Source: Phycisphaerae bacterium (GTDB taxonomy: Bacteria; Planctomycetota; Phycisphaerae; UBA1845; PWPN01). From it: a stretch of DNA of 6,730 nucleotides. A model generated the notes under the pieces. That model was not told the origin of the DNA. It did not search any database and worked only from the letters and a program-made list of their open reading frames with translations. Within the stretch, counting starts at the first letter, position 1. Each line of letters starts with the position of its first letter. Positions 1 through 5,998 of this stretch are shown here, piece by piece. Both the position numbers and the translations under genes were made by a program. The stretch is from contig PWPN01000224.1 in the NCBI GenBank assembly GCA_003557125.1, positions 1 through 6,730 of the forward strand, in the 5' to 3' direction.

Positions 1-540
1 GTGCCGGGGCAGCGCACGACGGCGTGGCTGACGTGCCAACTGCTGCTGCACGAGCTGGGGATGAACGCCGATGACGTGCGCTACAGTTTCGTGCCGTTCG
101 ACCGCATCCTGCCGGCGGTGCGGGCCGGCGAGTACGACGCGGGGCTCATCATCCACGAGGGGCAGCTGACCTACCGCGACCACAAGCTCGTCTGCGTCGT
201 GGACCTCGGCGCATGGTGGAAGCAGGAGACGGGTCTGCCCATGCCATTAGGCGGCAACGTGATCCGGCGCGACCTGGGCCTTGAAGCCATCCGTGACGTG
301 ACCGCGATCCTGCGAAAGAGCATCGAATATTCGCTGTCCAACCGAAAGTCGGCCGTCGCATATGCACTCGACTTTGCGCGCGACATGGGAGCCGACCTGG
401 CCGACAAATTCGTCGGCATGTACGTGAACGCGTATACGCTCGATTACGGTTCGGAAGGGCGCCGGGCCGTGCGCGAACTGCTCGCCCGAGGCCACGCCGC
501 CGGACTCGTGCCCGACCCCGGAACGATCGAGTTCGTTTGA
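1..540 (+). CDS. mqnD: 1,4-dihydroxy-6-naphthoate synthase MqnD, 5'-truncated by the window edge
   Basis: MqnD converts cyclic dehypoxanthine futalosine to 1,4-dihydroxy-6-naphthoate in the futalosine route to menaquinone, in the cytoplasm. It has a periplasmic-binding-protein-like fold. The 179 visible residues open with PGQRTTAWL, matching the conserved PGxxTTA segment that lies about 100 residues into full-length MqnD (around 270-280 aa). The GTG at position 1 is therefore an internal valine codon, and the start lies outside the window. The signature DAGLIIHEGQLTY follows, with His52 of the visible part corresponding to the proposed catalytic histidine (His145 in the Thermus enzyme). Next come VVDLGAWWKQETGLPMPLG and the C-terminal block YVNAYTLDYGSEG, all typical of MqnD. 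It could be confused with the related MqnA, but the GLIIHE and GAWW blocks favour MqnD. The stop is TGA at 538-540. The gene converges on the minus-strand regulator 72 bases away, and I see no clear terminator in that gap. Confidence 0.93.
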   Translation: MPGQRTTAWLTCQLLLHELGMNADDVRYSFVPFDRILPAVRAGEYDAGLIIHEGQLTYRDHKLVCVVDLGAWWKQETGLPMPLGGNVIRRDLGLEAIRDVTAILRKSIEYSLSNRKSAVAYALDFARDMGADLADKFVGMYVNAYTLDYGSEGRRAVRELLARGHAAGLVPDPGTIEFV

Positions 541-612
541 GGATTCAGCCGTTTGAGTTGATGAGTTCCCGGTGGCTGGTGAGGTTGCCTGAACGCGCCG
601 GCTACTGCCCGC

Positions 613-1983
613 CTACTGCAAGCCGTACTCGCGCAGCTTGCGGTAGAGCGTTCGCGCGCCGATGCCGAGCATTTTGGCGGTCTGGTCGCGGTTGCCGCCG
701 GTCAGCTTGAGCGTGTTGGCGATGTGGAGTTTTTCCATCTGCTGCATTGTCAGGCCGGCCGTGCTCTGCGCCGACGCCAGCACGATGTCTGTCGAGCCGC
801 GGATGGCCTCCGGCAGATCGTCCAGCGTCAGCTCGTGCCCCTCGGCCAGAACGATCATCTGATCGACGACGCTTCGCAGCTCGCGCACGTTGCCCGGCCA
901 GCGATAGGCTGACAGTTTCCGAAGGACCTCCCCGCTGACCGAGACGACGGGCTTGTTGTGCACGTCGGCCGCCTCGTGAAGGAAATGGTCGATGAGAATC
1001 GGGACGTCGTCGCGGCGCTCCCGCAACGGCGGAATCCGGATGGTCGCCTGATTGAGCCGGTAAAACAGGTCGTCGCGAAACTCGTGGTGCTCGACCATCT
1101 CCTGAAGGTTCCGGCGGGTGGCCGAGACGACCCGCACATCCACCTTGCGGATCTCGTTGCTGCCGACGGGCAGGATCTCGCCGTTTTCGAGCGTTCGGAG
1201 CAGCTTGGCCTGCATCGCCAACGGCATGTCCCCGACCTCGTCGAGGAAAAGCGTACCGCTGTCGACGACTTCGAACAGCCCCTTGCGGTCGCTGACAGCC
1301 CCCGTGAACGCGCCTTTGACGTGGCCGAACAATTCGCTTTCCAGAAGGTTCTCGTTGAGACCGGCGCAGTTGATCGCCCGAAACGCTTTGCGCGCACGCG
1401 GCGAGTGCCGGTGGAGCGCCTGCGCGACGAGCTCTTTGCCCGTGCCCGACTCGCCGAGAACGAGCACCGTCAGCTTGCTGTCAGCCACGCGCCGGACCCT
1501 GTGAATGAGGCGGATCATCTGCTCGTTGCCGGTCACCAGCCCCTCGAATTCGCAGCGGCGCTCCGCCTGTTGCTTGAGCGCCCGGTTCGCACGGTTCTGC
1601 CGGGCCTGCTCGGCCGCATGTTCGACAGCCTCGGTCAGGGCGTCCGGGCTCACCGGGCGGGCCAGCACACCTGCAAACGTATGCCTCGATTTCAGGCGGG
1701 AGATCGCTTCGGGCGGAAGATCCTGGACAATCAGCAGCACCTCGGCATCCGGGGCGATGCGGCTCCATCGCCCGAGGGGGCGGGTGCTCGACCCGTCGCC
1801 TTCGGTCGCCATCCCCTGGTCGGCCACGATGACGTCGGGCGGTCGGGCCTGGAGACTCTCGATCGCCTCGGTCGCCGATTGGGCCGTCCGACAGGCATGG
1901 CCATGCTCCCGAAGAGACTCGGCCATGCGGTCAGCCTGCTCGGTGTCCTGCTCGACGATCAACACAAAGGCGGTTTCACTCAT
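613..1983 (-). CDS. sigma-54-dependent transcriptional regulator, NtrC family, with a degenerate receiver domain
   Basis: This 456-residue protein is an NtrC-type activator of sigma-54 RNA polymerase. Residues 5-125 form a receiver-like domain with the presumed phosphoacceptor Asp55 (VIVADQGM). A charged, coiled-coil-like linker spans about 122-145. The AAA+ domain (about 148-385) has Walker A GESGTGKE at 177-184, the sigma-54-contacting loop GAFTGA at 224-229, Walker B GTLFLDE at 243-249, likely arginine fingers Arg303 and Arg309 (FRDDLFYRLN), and sensor II WPGNVREL at 362-369. A Fis-type helix-turn-helix ends the protein (about 414-454, GGNRDQTAKMLGIGARTLYRKL). The output half looks fully functional. 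In the receiver, the acidic pair reads EQD (11-13), the switch Thr/Ser is Val86, and the conserved Lys is Arg109, so ordinary phosphorylation control is doubtful. The start is ATG at 1981-1983, the only start-like codon after an in-frame TAG upstream. A GAGGT Shine-Dalgarno-like motif lies 13 bases before it, which is rather far. No partner histidine kinase is visible, and the target genes cannot be told from this window. Confidence 0.93.
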   Translation of the reverse strand: MSETAFVLIVEQDTEQADRMAESLREHGHACRTAQSATEAIESLQARPPDVIVADQGMATEGDGSSTRPLGRWSRIAPDAEVLLIVQDLPPEAISRLKSRHTFAGVLARPVSPDALTEAVEHAAEQARQNRANRALKQQAERRCEFEGLVTGNEQMIRLIHRVRRVADSKLTVLVLGESGTGKELVAQALHRHSPRARKAFRAINCAGLNENLLESELFGHVKGAFTGAVSDRKGLFEVVDSGTLFLDEVGDMPLAMQAKLLRTLENGEILPVGSNEIRKVDVRVVSATRRNLQEMVEHHEFRDDLFYRLNQATIRIPPLRERRDDVPILIDHFLHEAADVHNKPVVSVSGEVLRKLSAYRWPGNVRELRSVVDQMIVLAEGHELTLDDLPEAIRGSTDIVLASAQSTAGLTMQQMEKLHIANTLKLTGGNRDQTAKMLGIGARTLYRKLREYGLQ

Positions 1984-2123
1984 GATGCGGCATGCGACCT
2001 CAGTCTAAGCTGCGCTACGTCTCCACGCCGAATATGCCGACCGTGTTCCGTATGCAAAAGAAATCGTATTATTTCAAGCGGTGAACGAGCGGGTTCGCGA
2101 TCCGCACTCTCGGATTTTCGCAT
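1980..2123 (-). CDS. possible 47-codon leader ORF overlapping the regulator start (ATGA)
   Basis: I do not recognise this peptide. It would start at ATG 2121-2123, about 13 bases downstream of the start point predicted from the extended -10 box. It would end at a TGA that overlaps the ATG of the sigma-54 regulator in an ATGA arrangement, as in translationally coupled gene pairs. The product (MRKSESADREP at its start, RLRSHAAS at its end) is arginine-rich with no motif or hydrophobic segment. The only upstream purine-rich sequence, GGTGG, directly abuts the ATG and is too close for normal initiation. The frame stays open further upstream to a GTG at 2306 with no visible ribosome binding site, which would cross the promoter. 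It may simply be a chance open frame in a transcribed leader. Confidence 0.22.
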   Translation of the reverse strand: MRKSESADREPARSPLEIIRFLLHTEHGRHIRRGDVAQLRLRSHAAS

Positions 2124-2142
2124 CCACCAGATTAATCCCACT

Positions 2143-2151
2143 ATTATAACA
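2143..2151 (-). promoter_or_regulatory. extended -10 promoter for the sigma-54 regulator
   Basis: Read on the minus strand, this is TGTTATAAT: a perfect TATAAT preceded by the TGn extension. It lies in a locally AT-rich patch (about 2040-2210) within GC-rich surroundings. No good -35 hexamer is seen 16-18 bases upstream, which is compatible with an extended -10 promoter. The predicted start near 2136 would give a leader of about 150 bases before the regulator ATG. This is prediction from consensus only. Confidence 0.5.
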
Positions 2152-2334
2152 CACCCGCACAAACGTAACACTGGCGACGGACGCTTGTAAGTCGCTATCT
2201 CAAAAGCGGTTACTTGAATGAATCGAAAGGTGCCGCGCTCAACTCCACCCAGACCCGACGCGAATCGGCACTTTCCCGCACTCAAATGATCCATCACGTG
2301 GAGCACACGTACGGCGGGCCAAATACCTTGCCCA

Positions 2335-2476
2335 ACGGGCGAGACGCCCGTCCCCCGTCTTCACTGCGCTCGCCGTGGCTGTGCCGTGGGTGGACCCCTG
2401 TAGCGGCCGTCCCCCGTGGCGGCCGTCTTTCGCCGGGTGGCCTCGGGCGGCTTGTCCGCCTGTGCGGTTCTGCACA
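2335..2476. repeat. GC-rich cluster of hairpins and direct repeats
   Basis: Three perfect short inverted repeats lie in about 140 bases: ACGGGCG-AGA-CGCCCGT at 2335-2351 (7-bp stem, 3-base loop), GGCGG-CTTGT-CCGCC at 2446-2460, and TGTGC-GGTTCT-GCACA at 2461-2476. The last two abut each other. Two sets of direct repeats are woven in: CCGTCCCCCGT at 2348-2358 and 2407-2417, and GCGGCCGTC at 2403-2411 and 2419-2427. The composition and the ACGGGCGAGACGCCCGT core resemble GC-rich hairpin elements that I associate with noncoding DNA of planctomycete-type genomes. That link comes from memory and is not shown by this single copy. It could be a dispersed palindromic element, an RNA or protein binding region, or part of the transcript end of the nqr operon. 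Confidence 0.5.
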
Positions 2477-2477
2477 T

Positions 2478-2494
2478 AAAAAAGGCGAGACACC
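2478..2494 (-). terminator. weak candidate terminator downstream of nqrF
   Basis: On the minus strand, about 90 bases past the nqrF stop, GGTG-TCT-CGCC can form a 4-bp stem (one G-U pair) followed directly by TTTTTT. The stem is too short to be convincing alone, but this T6 run is the best terminator-like signal between nqrF and the regulator. Stronger hairpins lie just beyond it at 2446-2476. Confidence 0.25.
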
Positions 2495-2582
2495 GTACCA
2501 CCCTTTTGCCCGCTGCCTCGTTCGAACCGGAAATGACGGTCGCCGTGCGGATCGGGAAGACACCGGGATAGCGTGCAACCGC

Positions 2583-3809
2583 TCAGATGCCGAAGTCGTC
2601 GAACATGATGTTGTCAGGCTCGACGCCGAGGGACTCGATCATGTCCGTGCAGGCGCTGATCATCATGGGCGGCCCGCACATGTAATACTCGATGTCCTCG
2701 GGGGCCGGATGGCTGTTGAGGTAGTTTTCCTGGACGACCTGGTGGATGAACCCGGTGGGCCCCTTCCAGTTGTCTTCCGGTTCCGGCTCGGAGAGTGCAA
2801 GGAACCATTGGAAATTGTCGTTCTCGGCCGCGATCTTGTCGAAATCCTCGACGTAGAACGCTTCGCGCAGGCTCCGCGCACCGTACCAGAAGGTCACCTT
2901 GCGTTTCGTGTGGATCCGTTTGAAGAGGTCGAAAATGTGCGACCGCATCGGCGCCATGCCCGCTCCGCCGCCGATGAAGCACATTTCGTTGTCGGTATCG
3001 CGTGCGAAGAACTCCCCGTAAGGGCCCGAAATGGTGACTTTGTCACCGGGCTTGAGCCCGAAGATGTAGGAGGACATCTGCCCCGGCGGCACGCCCTTGG
3101 AGCCCGGCGGCGGCAGGACGATCCGCACGTTCAGCATGATGATGCCTTTTTCACCGGGATAGTTGGCCATCGAATAGGCCCGCTCGATGGTTTCGTTCAC
3201 TTTCGAGCTCAGGTTCCACAGATGGTACTTGTCCCAGTCCGCGCGGAATTTCTCATCGATCTCGAAATCCTTGTAGTGGACCTCGTGCGGCGGCGCCTGG
3301 ATCTGGATGTAGCCGCCCGCGCGGAACGGCACATCTTCGCCCTCGGGCAGTTCGAGCACGAGCTCCTTGATGAAAGTGGCGACGCTGCGGTTCGAGCGGA
3401 CCTGGCACTTCCACTGGCGGACGCTGAAGATTTCCGGCGGAACGTGGATCCGCATGTCGTTCTTGACTTTGACCTGGCAGGAAAGGCGCTGCCCCTCGCG
3501 TGCCTGTTTCGGGTTGATGAGGCTCGTCTCGGTCGGCAGGATGGAGCCGCCCCCCTCGAGGACCTCGATCTTGCAGACGCCGCAGGTCCCCTTCCCGCCG
3601 CAGGCCGACGGGATGAGGATCTCGTTTTCCACGAGGCTGTTGAGCAGCGTGTTGCCCGCGGAGACGCGCAGGCTGCGTGACTCGTCTTCGTTGATCCCGA
3701 TCGTGACATCGCCGCTGGGCACGAGCTTGGCCTTGGCCGCCATCAGCACGCACACGAGGGCTACGATCACCCCGGTAAACATCACTACGCCAAGGAGGAC
3801 GGTCAGCAT
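2583..3809 (-). CDS. nqrF: Na+-translocating NADH:quinone reductase subunit F (NADH dehydrogenase module)
   Basis: NqrF is the entry point of Na+-NQR: it oxidises NADH with FAD and passes electrons to a 2Fe-2S cluster. From ATG 3807-3809 it is 408 residues. An N-terminal membrane anchor (about 2-25, [13 protein letters not shown]) is followed by a ferredoxin domain with ligands Cys70, Cys76, Cys79 ([10 protein letters not shown]) and Cys111. Then comes a ferredoxin-reductase-type FAD domain with RAYSMANYP (Arg210, Tyr212, Ser213), and an NADH domain with [14 protein letters not shown] and YYMCGPPMM (Cys377), ending in DDFG. With this start the ligand numbering and total length match what I recall of the Vibrio protein, which is why I chose it. 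An in-frame GTG at 3840-3842, after AGGGG with 5-base spacing, would add 11 residues ([11 protein letters not shown]) and is the alternative start. The gene is last in the operon, 58 bases after the nqrE stop (25 bases if the GTG is used). Its stop is TGA at 2583-2585. Confidence 0.97.
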   Translation of the reverse strand: MLTVLLGVVMFTGVIVALVCVLMAAKAKLVPSGDVTIGINEDESRSLRVSAGNTLLNSLVENEILIPSACGGKGTCGVCKIEVLEGGGSILPTETSLINPKQAREGQRLSCQVKVKNDMRIHVPPEIFSVRQWKCQVRSNRSVATFIKELVLELPEGEDVPFRAGGYIQIQAPPHEVHYKDFEIDEKFRADWDKYHLWNLSSKVNETIERAYSMANYPGEKGIIMLNVRIVLPPPGSKGVPPGQMSSYIFGLKPGDKVTISGPYGEFFARDTDNEMCFIGGGAGMAPMRSHIFDLFKRIHTKRKVTFWYGARSLREAFYVEDFDKIAAENDNFQWFLALSEPEPEDNWKGPTGFIHQVVQENYLNSHPAPEDIEYYMCGPPMMISACTDMIESLGVEPDNIMFDDFGI

Positions 3810-3867
3810 CGTCTTGCCAGCCCTTTCCGGTCCGCCCGTCACAAGCGCCCCTGTGGGGGGTGCTCAT

Positions 3868-4494
3868 TTACAGTTGAATCCCCGCAAACGCCATGAAGCC
3901 GATCGCCATCAGGCCGGTCACGATGAACGTGATGCCCAGGCCCCGCAGCCCGGCCGGCACGTTGCTGTAGCGCATCCGTTCGCGAATGGCCGCCAGCGCG
4001 ACGATCGCCAGCCAGAAACCGACGCCGCTGCCCAGGCCGAAGACCGTACTCTCGGCAAGGTTGTAATCGCGCTCGGCCATGAACAGCGAGCCGCCCAGAA
4101 TCGCACAGTTGACGGCGATCAGCGGCAGAAAAACGCCCAGCGCGGTATACAGCTTCGGCACGAACCGATCGAGCGTCATTTCGACGATCTGAACGGTGGC
4201 TGCGATCGTCCCGATGAAACTGATGAACGTCAGGAAGGACAGATCGATATCGGCCAGGTGCCTCCCCACGCCCGGCACCCAGACCAGCGCACCTTCCTTG
4301 AGAAGGTAATTGTGGATGATGTTGTTGAGCGGGCAGGTGACTGCCAACACGAAAACGACGGCCAACCCCAGGCCGAACGACGTCTCCACCCTGCGTGAAC
4401 AGGCCAGAAACGAGCACATGCCCAGGAAAAAGGCCAATGCCATGTTCTCGATGAACACAGCCCGGATAAACAGGCCCAGATAGTGTTCCAGCAT
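3868..4494 (-). CDS. nqrE: Na+-translocating NADH:quinone reductase subunit E
   Basis: NqrE is an integral membrane subunit that, with its homologue NqrD, holds an iron centre within the membrane between the NqrF and NqrC redox steps. The 208-residue protein begins [20 protein letters not shown], matches the family throughout, and ends in FMAFAGIQL. About six hydrophobic segments are visible. The expected cysteine ligands are Cys27 ([10 protein letters not shown]) and Cys130 ([11 protein letters not shown]). It is about ten residues longer than the Vibrio protein as I recall it, because of a longer loop (about 71-82, [12 protein letters not shown]) before the DLSFL segment. The start is ATG 4492-4494 with AAGGG about 10 bases upstream. 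It follows nqrD by 67 bases and ends in TAA at 3868-3870. Confidence 0.97.
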   Translation of the reverse strand: MLEHYLGLFIRAVFIENMALAFFLGMCSFLACSRRVETSFGLGLAVVFVLAVTCPLNNIIHNYLLKEGALVWVPGVGRHLADIDLSFLTFISFIGTIAATVQIVEMTLDRFVPKLYTALGVFLPLIAVNCAILGGSLFMAERDYNLAESTVFGLGSGVGFWLAIVALAAIRERMRYSNVPAGLRGLGITFIVTGLMAIGFMAFAGIQL

Positions 4495-4561
4495 GATCGT
4501 CGCGCCCTTCTACGTCACGGCCCCGCCTGAAAATCCTGAAAAAACGGCGGCGCTCGACCCT

Positions 4562-5185
4562 CTATTCCGGCTCGTTAAGCTCCGGCTTCCAGGCCCGGAG
4601 CCCCCAGATGAACAGCCCGATCAGGAAAAACGCACCGGGGGCTAAAATCATCATGCCGTTGGGGGTGTACCATCCCCCGTCGGCGACGTTATGGAGTACC
4701 TCGTAACCGAACAGCGTCCCGGACCCGAGCAGCTCCCTGAAAAAGCCCGTGAACAACAGGACGATGTTGTAGCCCATCGCATTGCCGATCCCGTCGAGGA
4801 AACTGAGCCAGGGGCCGTTCTGCATGGCATAACCTTCGGCCCGGCCCATGATGATGCAGTTCGTGATGATCAAACCGACGAAGACCGAAAGCTGCTTGCT
4901 GATCGTAAACAGGTAGGCTTTGAGAATCTGGTCGGTGAGAATCACCAGCGACGCGATGACCGCCAGCTGAAAGATGATCCGCACATTCGGCGGCACCTTC
5001 GTGCGCAGCAGGCTGACGACGAGATTCGAAGTCGCCAGCACGCCCGTAAGGGCCGCACACATGACCAGCGCAGTCTCCATCTGGGTGGTGACCGCCAACG
5101 CCGAACAGATCCCGAGCACCTGGATGGCGATCGGGTTGTTCGTGAAGAACGGGTCCAGCAATGCCTGTCGTTGTTTCGGGTCCAC
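4562..5185 (-). CDS. nqrD: Na+-translocating NADH:quinone reductase subunit D
   Basis: NqrD is a polytopic membrane subunit paired in inverted topology with NqrE; together they bind the membrane-embedded iron centre and help form the Na+ path. The 207-residue protein carries the family blocks [55 protein letters not shown] and [13 protein letters not shown]. The ligand cysteines are Cys27 and Cys110. Length is normal for the family. The start is GTG at 5183-5185, chosen because GGGGA lies 7 bases upstream and the N-terminus lines up with the family. The ribosome binding site sits in the downstream copy of an 18-bp tandem duplication, and the gap after nqrC is 21 bases. It ends in TAG at 4562-4564. 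Confidence 0.97.
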   Translation of the reverse strand: MDPKQRQALLDPFFTNNPIAIQVLGICSALAVTTQMETALVMCAALTGVLATSNLVVSLLRTKVPPNVRIIFQLAVIASLVILTDQILKAYLFTISKQLSVFVGLIITNCIIMGRAEGYAMQNGPWLSFLDGIGNAMGYNIVLLFTGFFRELLGSGTLFGYEVLHNVADGGWYTPNGMMILAPGAFFLIGLFIWGLRAWKPELNEPE

Positions 5186-5221
5186 GTCTTATTCCCCGCC
5201 TTCGCCTTATTCCCCGTCTTC
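5186..5221 (-). repeat. 18-bp tandem duplication spanning the nqrC stop and nqrD ribosome binding site
   Basis: On the minus strand two adjacent 18-base units read GAAGACGGGGAATAAGGC (5204-5221) and GAAGGCGGGGAATAAGAC (5186-5203), differing at two positions. The first copy encodes the last residues of NqrC and its TAA stop. The second repeats the in-frame TAA and supplies the GGGGA Shine-Dalgarno motif 7 bases before the GTG start of nqrD. Each copy therefore holds a stop plus a potential ribosome binding site. Confidence 0.85.
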
Positions 5222-5998
5222 GCCCAATTCTCCGCGTTCACGAAGCTGAGCCAGGTAAGGCCCCAGCCCATTTTCGCCCAGCCAGAACTGCACAAGGTGG
5301 CCGACTCCCCGGGCGGTGATCGTCGCACCGCTCAGCCCGTCGACATGGAAGGGGTCCTCCTGCGGAGGCCCGGCCCGGCCCTTGATGACTTCGATCCGGG
5401 GTTCCCACTGGTCATCGTAGGCCAGACGCCCTTCCCAGCGATCTCTCCAGCGCGGGTTGTCGATCTCGCCGCCCAGACCCGGGGTTTCCGCATGCTCGTA
5501 AAAGGTAATTCCCCGGATCGTACGCCCGTCCGAATCCAGCGAGAGAAAACCGTACAGCGTCGACCAGAGCCCCATCCCCTCGATCGGGATCACGACCTGG
5601 TCGAGTCGATCGTCCTCGTAGACTTTATAAACGAGCACGTAATCGGGCAGACGCCTCACGCCCGCGGCGTTGGCCGGTGCCCGCTGGCTCATATCGAGGT
5701 CCGACGCGACCACCTGCTGGTCGAAACCGTCGGGGCTGATATCCGTTTCCTCGCCGGTAACGCGGTCGACGACGACCTGTTCGATGCGTTCGAAGAGCGC
5801 ATCGATCTGCTCGGCCGAGGGGATCTCCGTCGGCTCGATGAATCCCGCGACCATCAACACGTTCCGCTTGCGGTCGAGCTCGATATTCTGGAGCTGCCGT
5901 GCTCTCAGGCCGACGGCTGCGCTGGACACAAGCAGCGAACAGACCACGCAGACCGCGGCTGAAAAACCGATCGTGTAACTCGTGCTATACTGCCGCAT
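5207..5998 (-). CDS. nqrC: Na+-translocating NADH:quinone reductase subunit C (covalent FMN subunit)
   Basis: NqrC carries a covalently bound FMN, placed by the flavin transferase ApbE, and relays electrons towards NqrB on the outer face of the membrane. The 263-residue protein has one N-terminal membrane helix (about 8-30) and then a large soluble FMN-binding domain. The flavinylation motif is intact: [13 protein letters not shown], with Thr226 as the attachment residue. The upstream conserved block is [11 protein letters not shown] (169-179). The segment [14 protein letters not shown] (141-154) is also typical. The start is ATG 5996-5998, preceded by AAGG about 11 bases upstream, and it overlaps the end of nqrB by 14 bases, which suggests translational coupling. 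The C-terminus ([11 protein letters not shown] at 5207-5209) lies inside a tandem duplication. No apbE gene is visible in this window. Confidence 0.97.
   Translation of the reverse strand: MRQYSTSYTIGFSAAVCVVCSLLVSSAAVGLRARQLQNIELDRKRNVLMVAGFIEPTEIPSAEQIDALFERIEQVVVDRVTGEETDISPDGFDQQVVASDLDMSQRAPANAAGVRRLPDYVLVYKVYEDDRLDQVVIPIEGMGLWSTLYGFLSLDSDGRTIRGITFYEHAETPGLGGEIDNPRWRDRWEGRLAYDDQWEPRIEVIKGRAGPPQEDPFHVDGLSGATITARGVGHLVQFWLGENGLGPYLAQLRERGELGEDGE

Larger units (their letters stand above)
1984..2582. other. 599-base intergenic region without a convincing gene
   Basis: This stretch separates the 3' end of the nqr operon from the start of the regulator. Its left part (about 2040-2210) is AT-rich and holds the predicted promoter and leader. 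Its right part (about 2330-2480) is very GC-rich and packed with short inverted and direct repeats. Open frames cross it on both strands, but none shows a ribosome binding site with a recognisable protein, and some merely run on as antisense of nqrF. I see no tRNA, riboswitch or CRISPR repeat here. Confidence 0.6.

Noticed and set aside
541..612. Terminator between convergent mqnD and the regulator
   Set aside because: The only repeat is a short direct repeat CTACTGC at 602-608 and 613-619. No stem with a T-run is seen on either strand.
958..2190. 410-codon open frame on the plus strand
   Set aside because: It is antisense to the clearly recognisable sigma-54 regulator, has no family resemblance and is arginine/aspartate-rich as expected of a high-GC shadow frame.
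1980..2306. 108-codon version of the leader frame, starting at GTG 2306 with a hydrophobic stretch (LCGCVIIVGLIWW)
   Set aside because: No ribosome binding site precedes the GTG, and the frame would cross the predicted promoter. The hydrophobic stretch comes from the AT-rich promoter sequence.
2418..2435. Possible sigma-54 promoter (TGGCGGCCGTCTTTCG) on the plus strand
   Set aside because: The -24 half resembles the consensus but the -12 half lacks the GC at the right spacing, and no plus-strand gene follows.
2214..3680. 488-codon open frame on the plus strand
   Set aside because: It runs through the repeat-rich intergenic DNA and then antisense to nqrF. Its length is explained by GC-rich codon use on the opposite strand.
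3253..3867. Minus-strand frame starting MSTPHRG at an ATG overlapping the nqrE stop (TAAATG)
   Set aside because: The stop-start overlap looks like coupling, but the frame is out of register with nqrF and gives an unrecognisable arginine-rich product. nqrF has its own well-matched start.
4691..5962. 423-codon open frame on the plus strand
   Set aside because: It is antisense to nqrD and nqrC, both firmly identified by their cofactor motifs, and has no recognisable domain.
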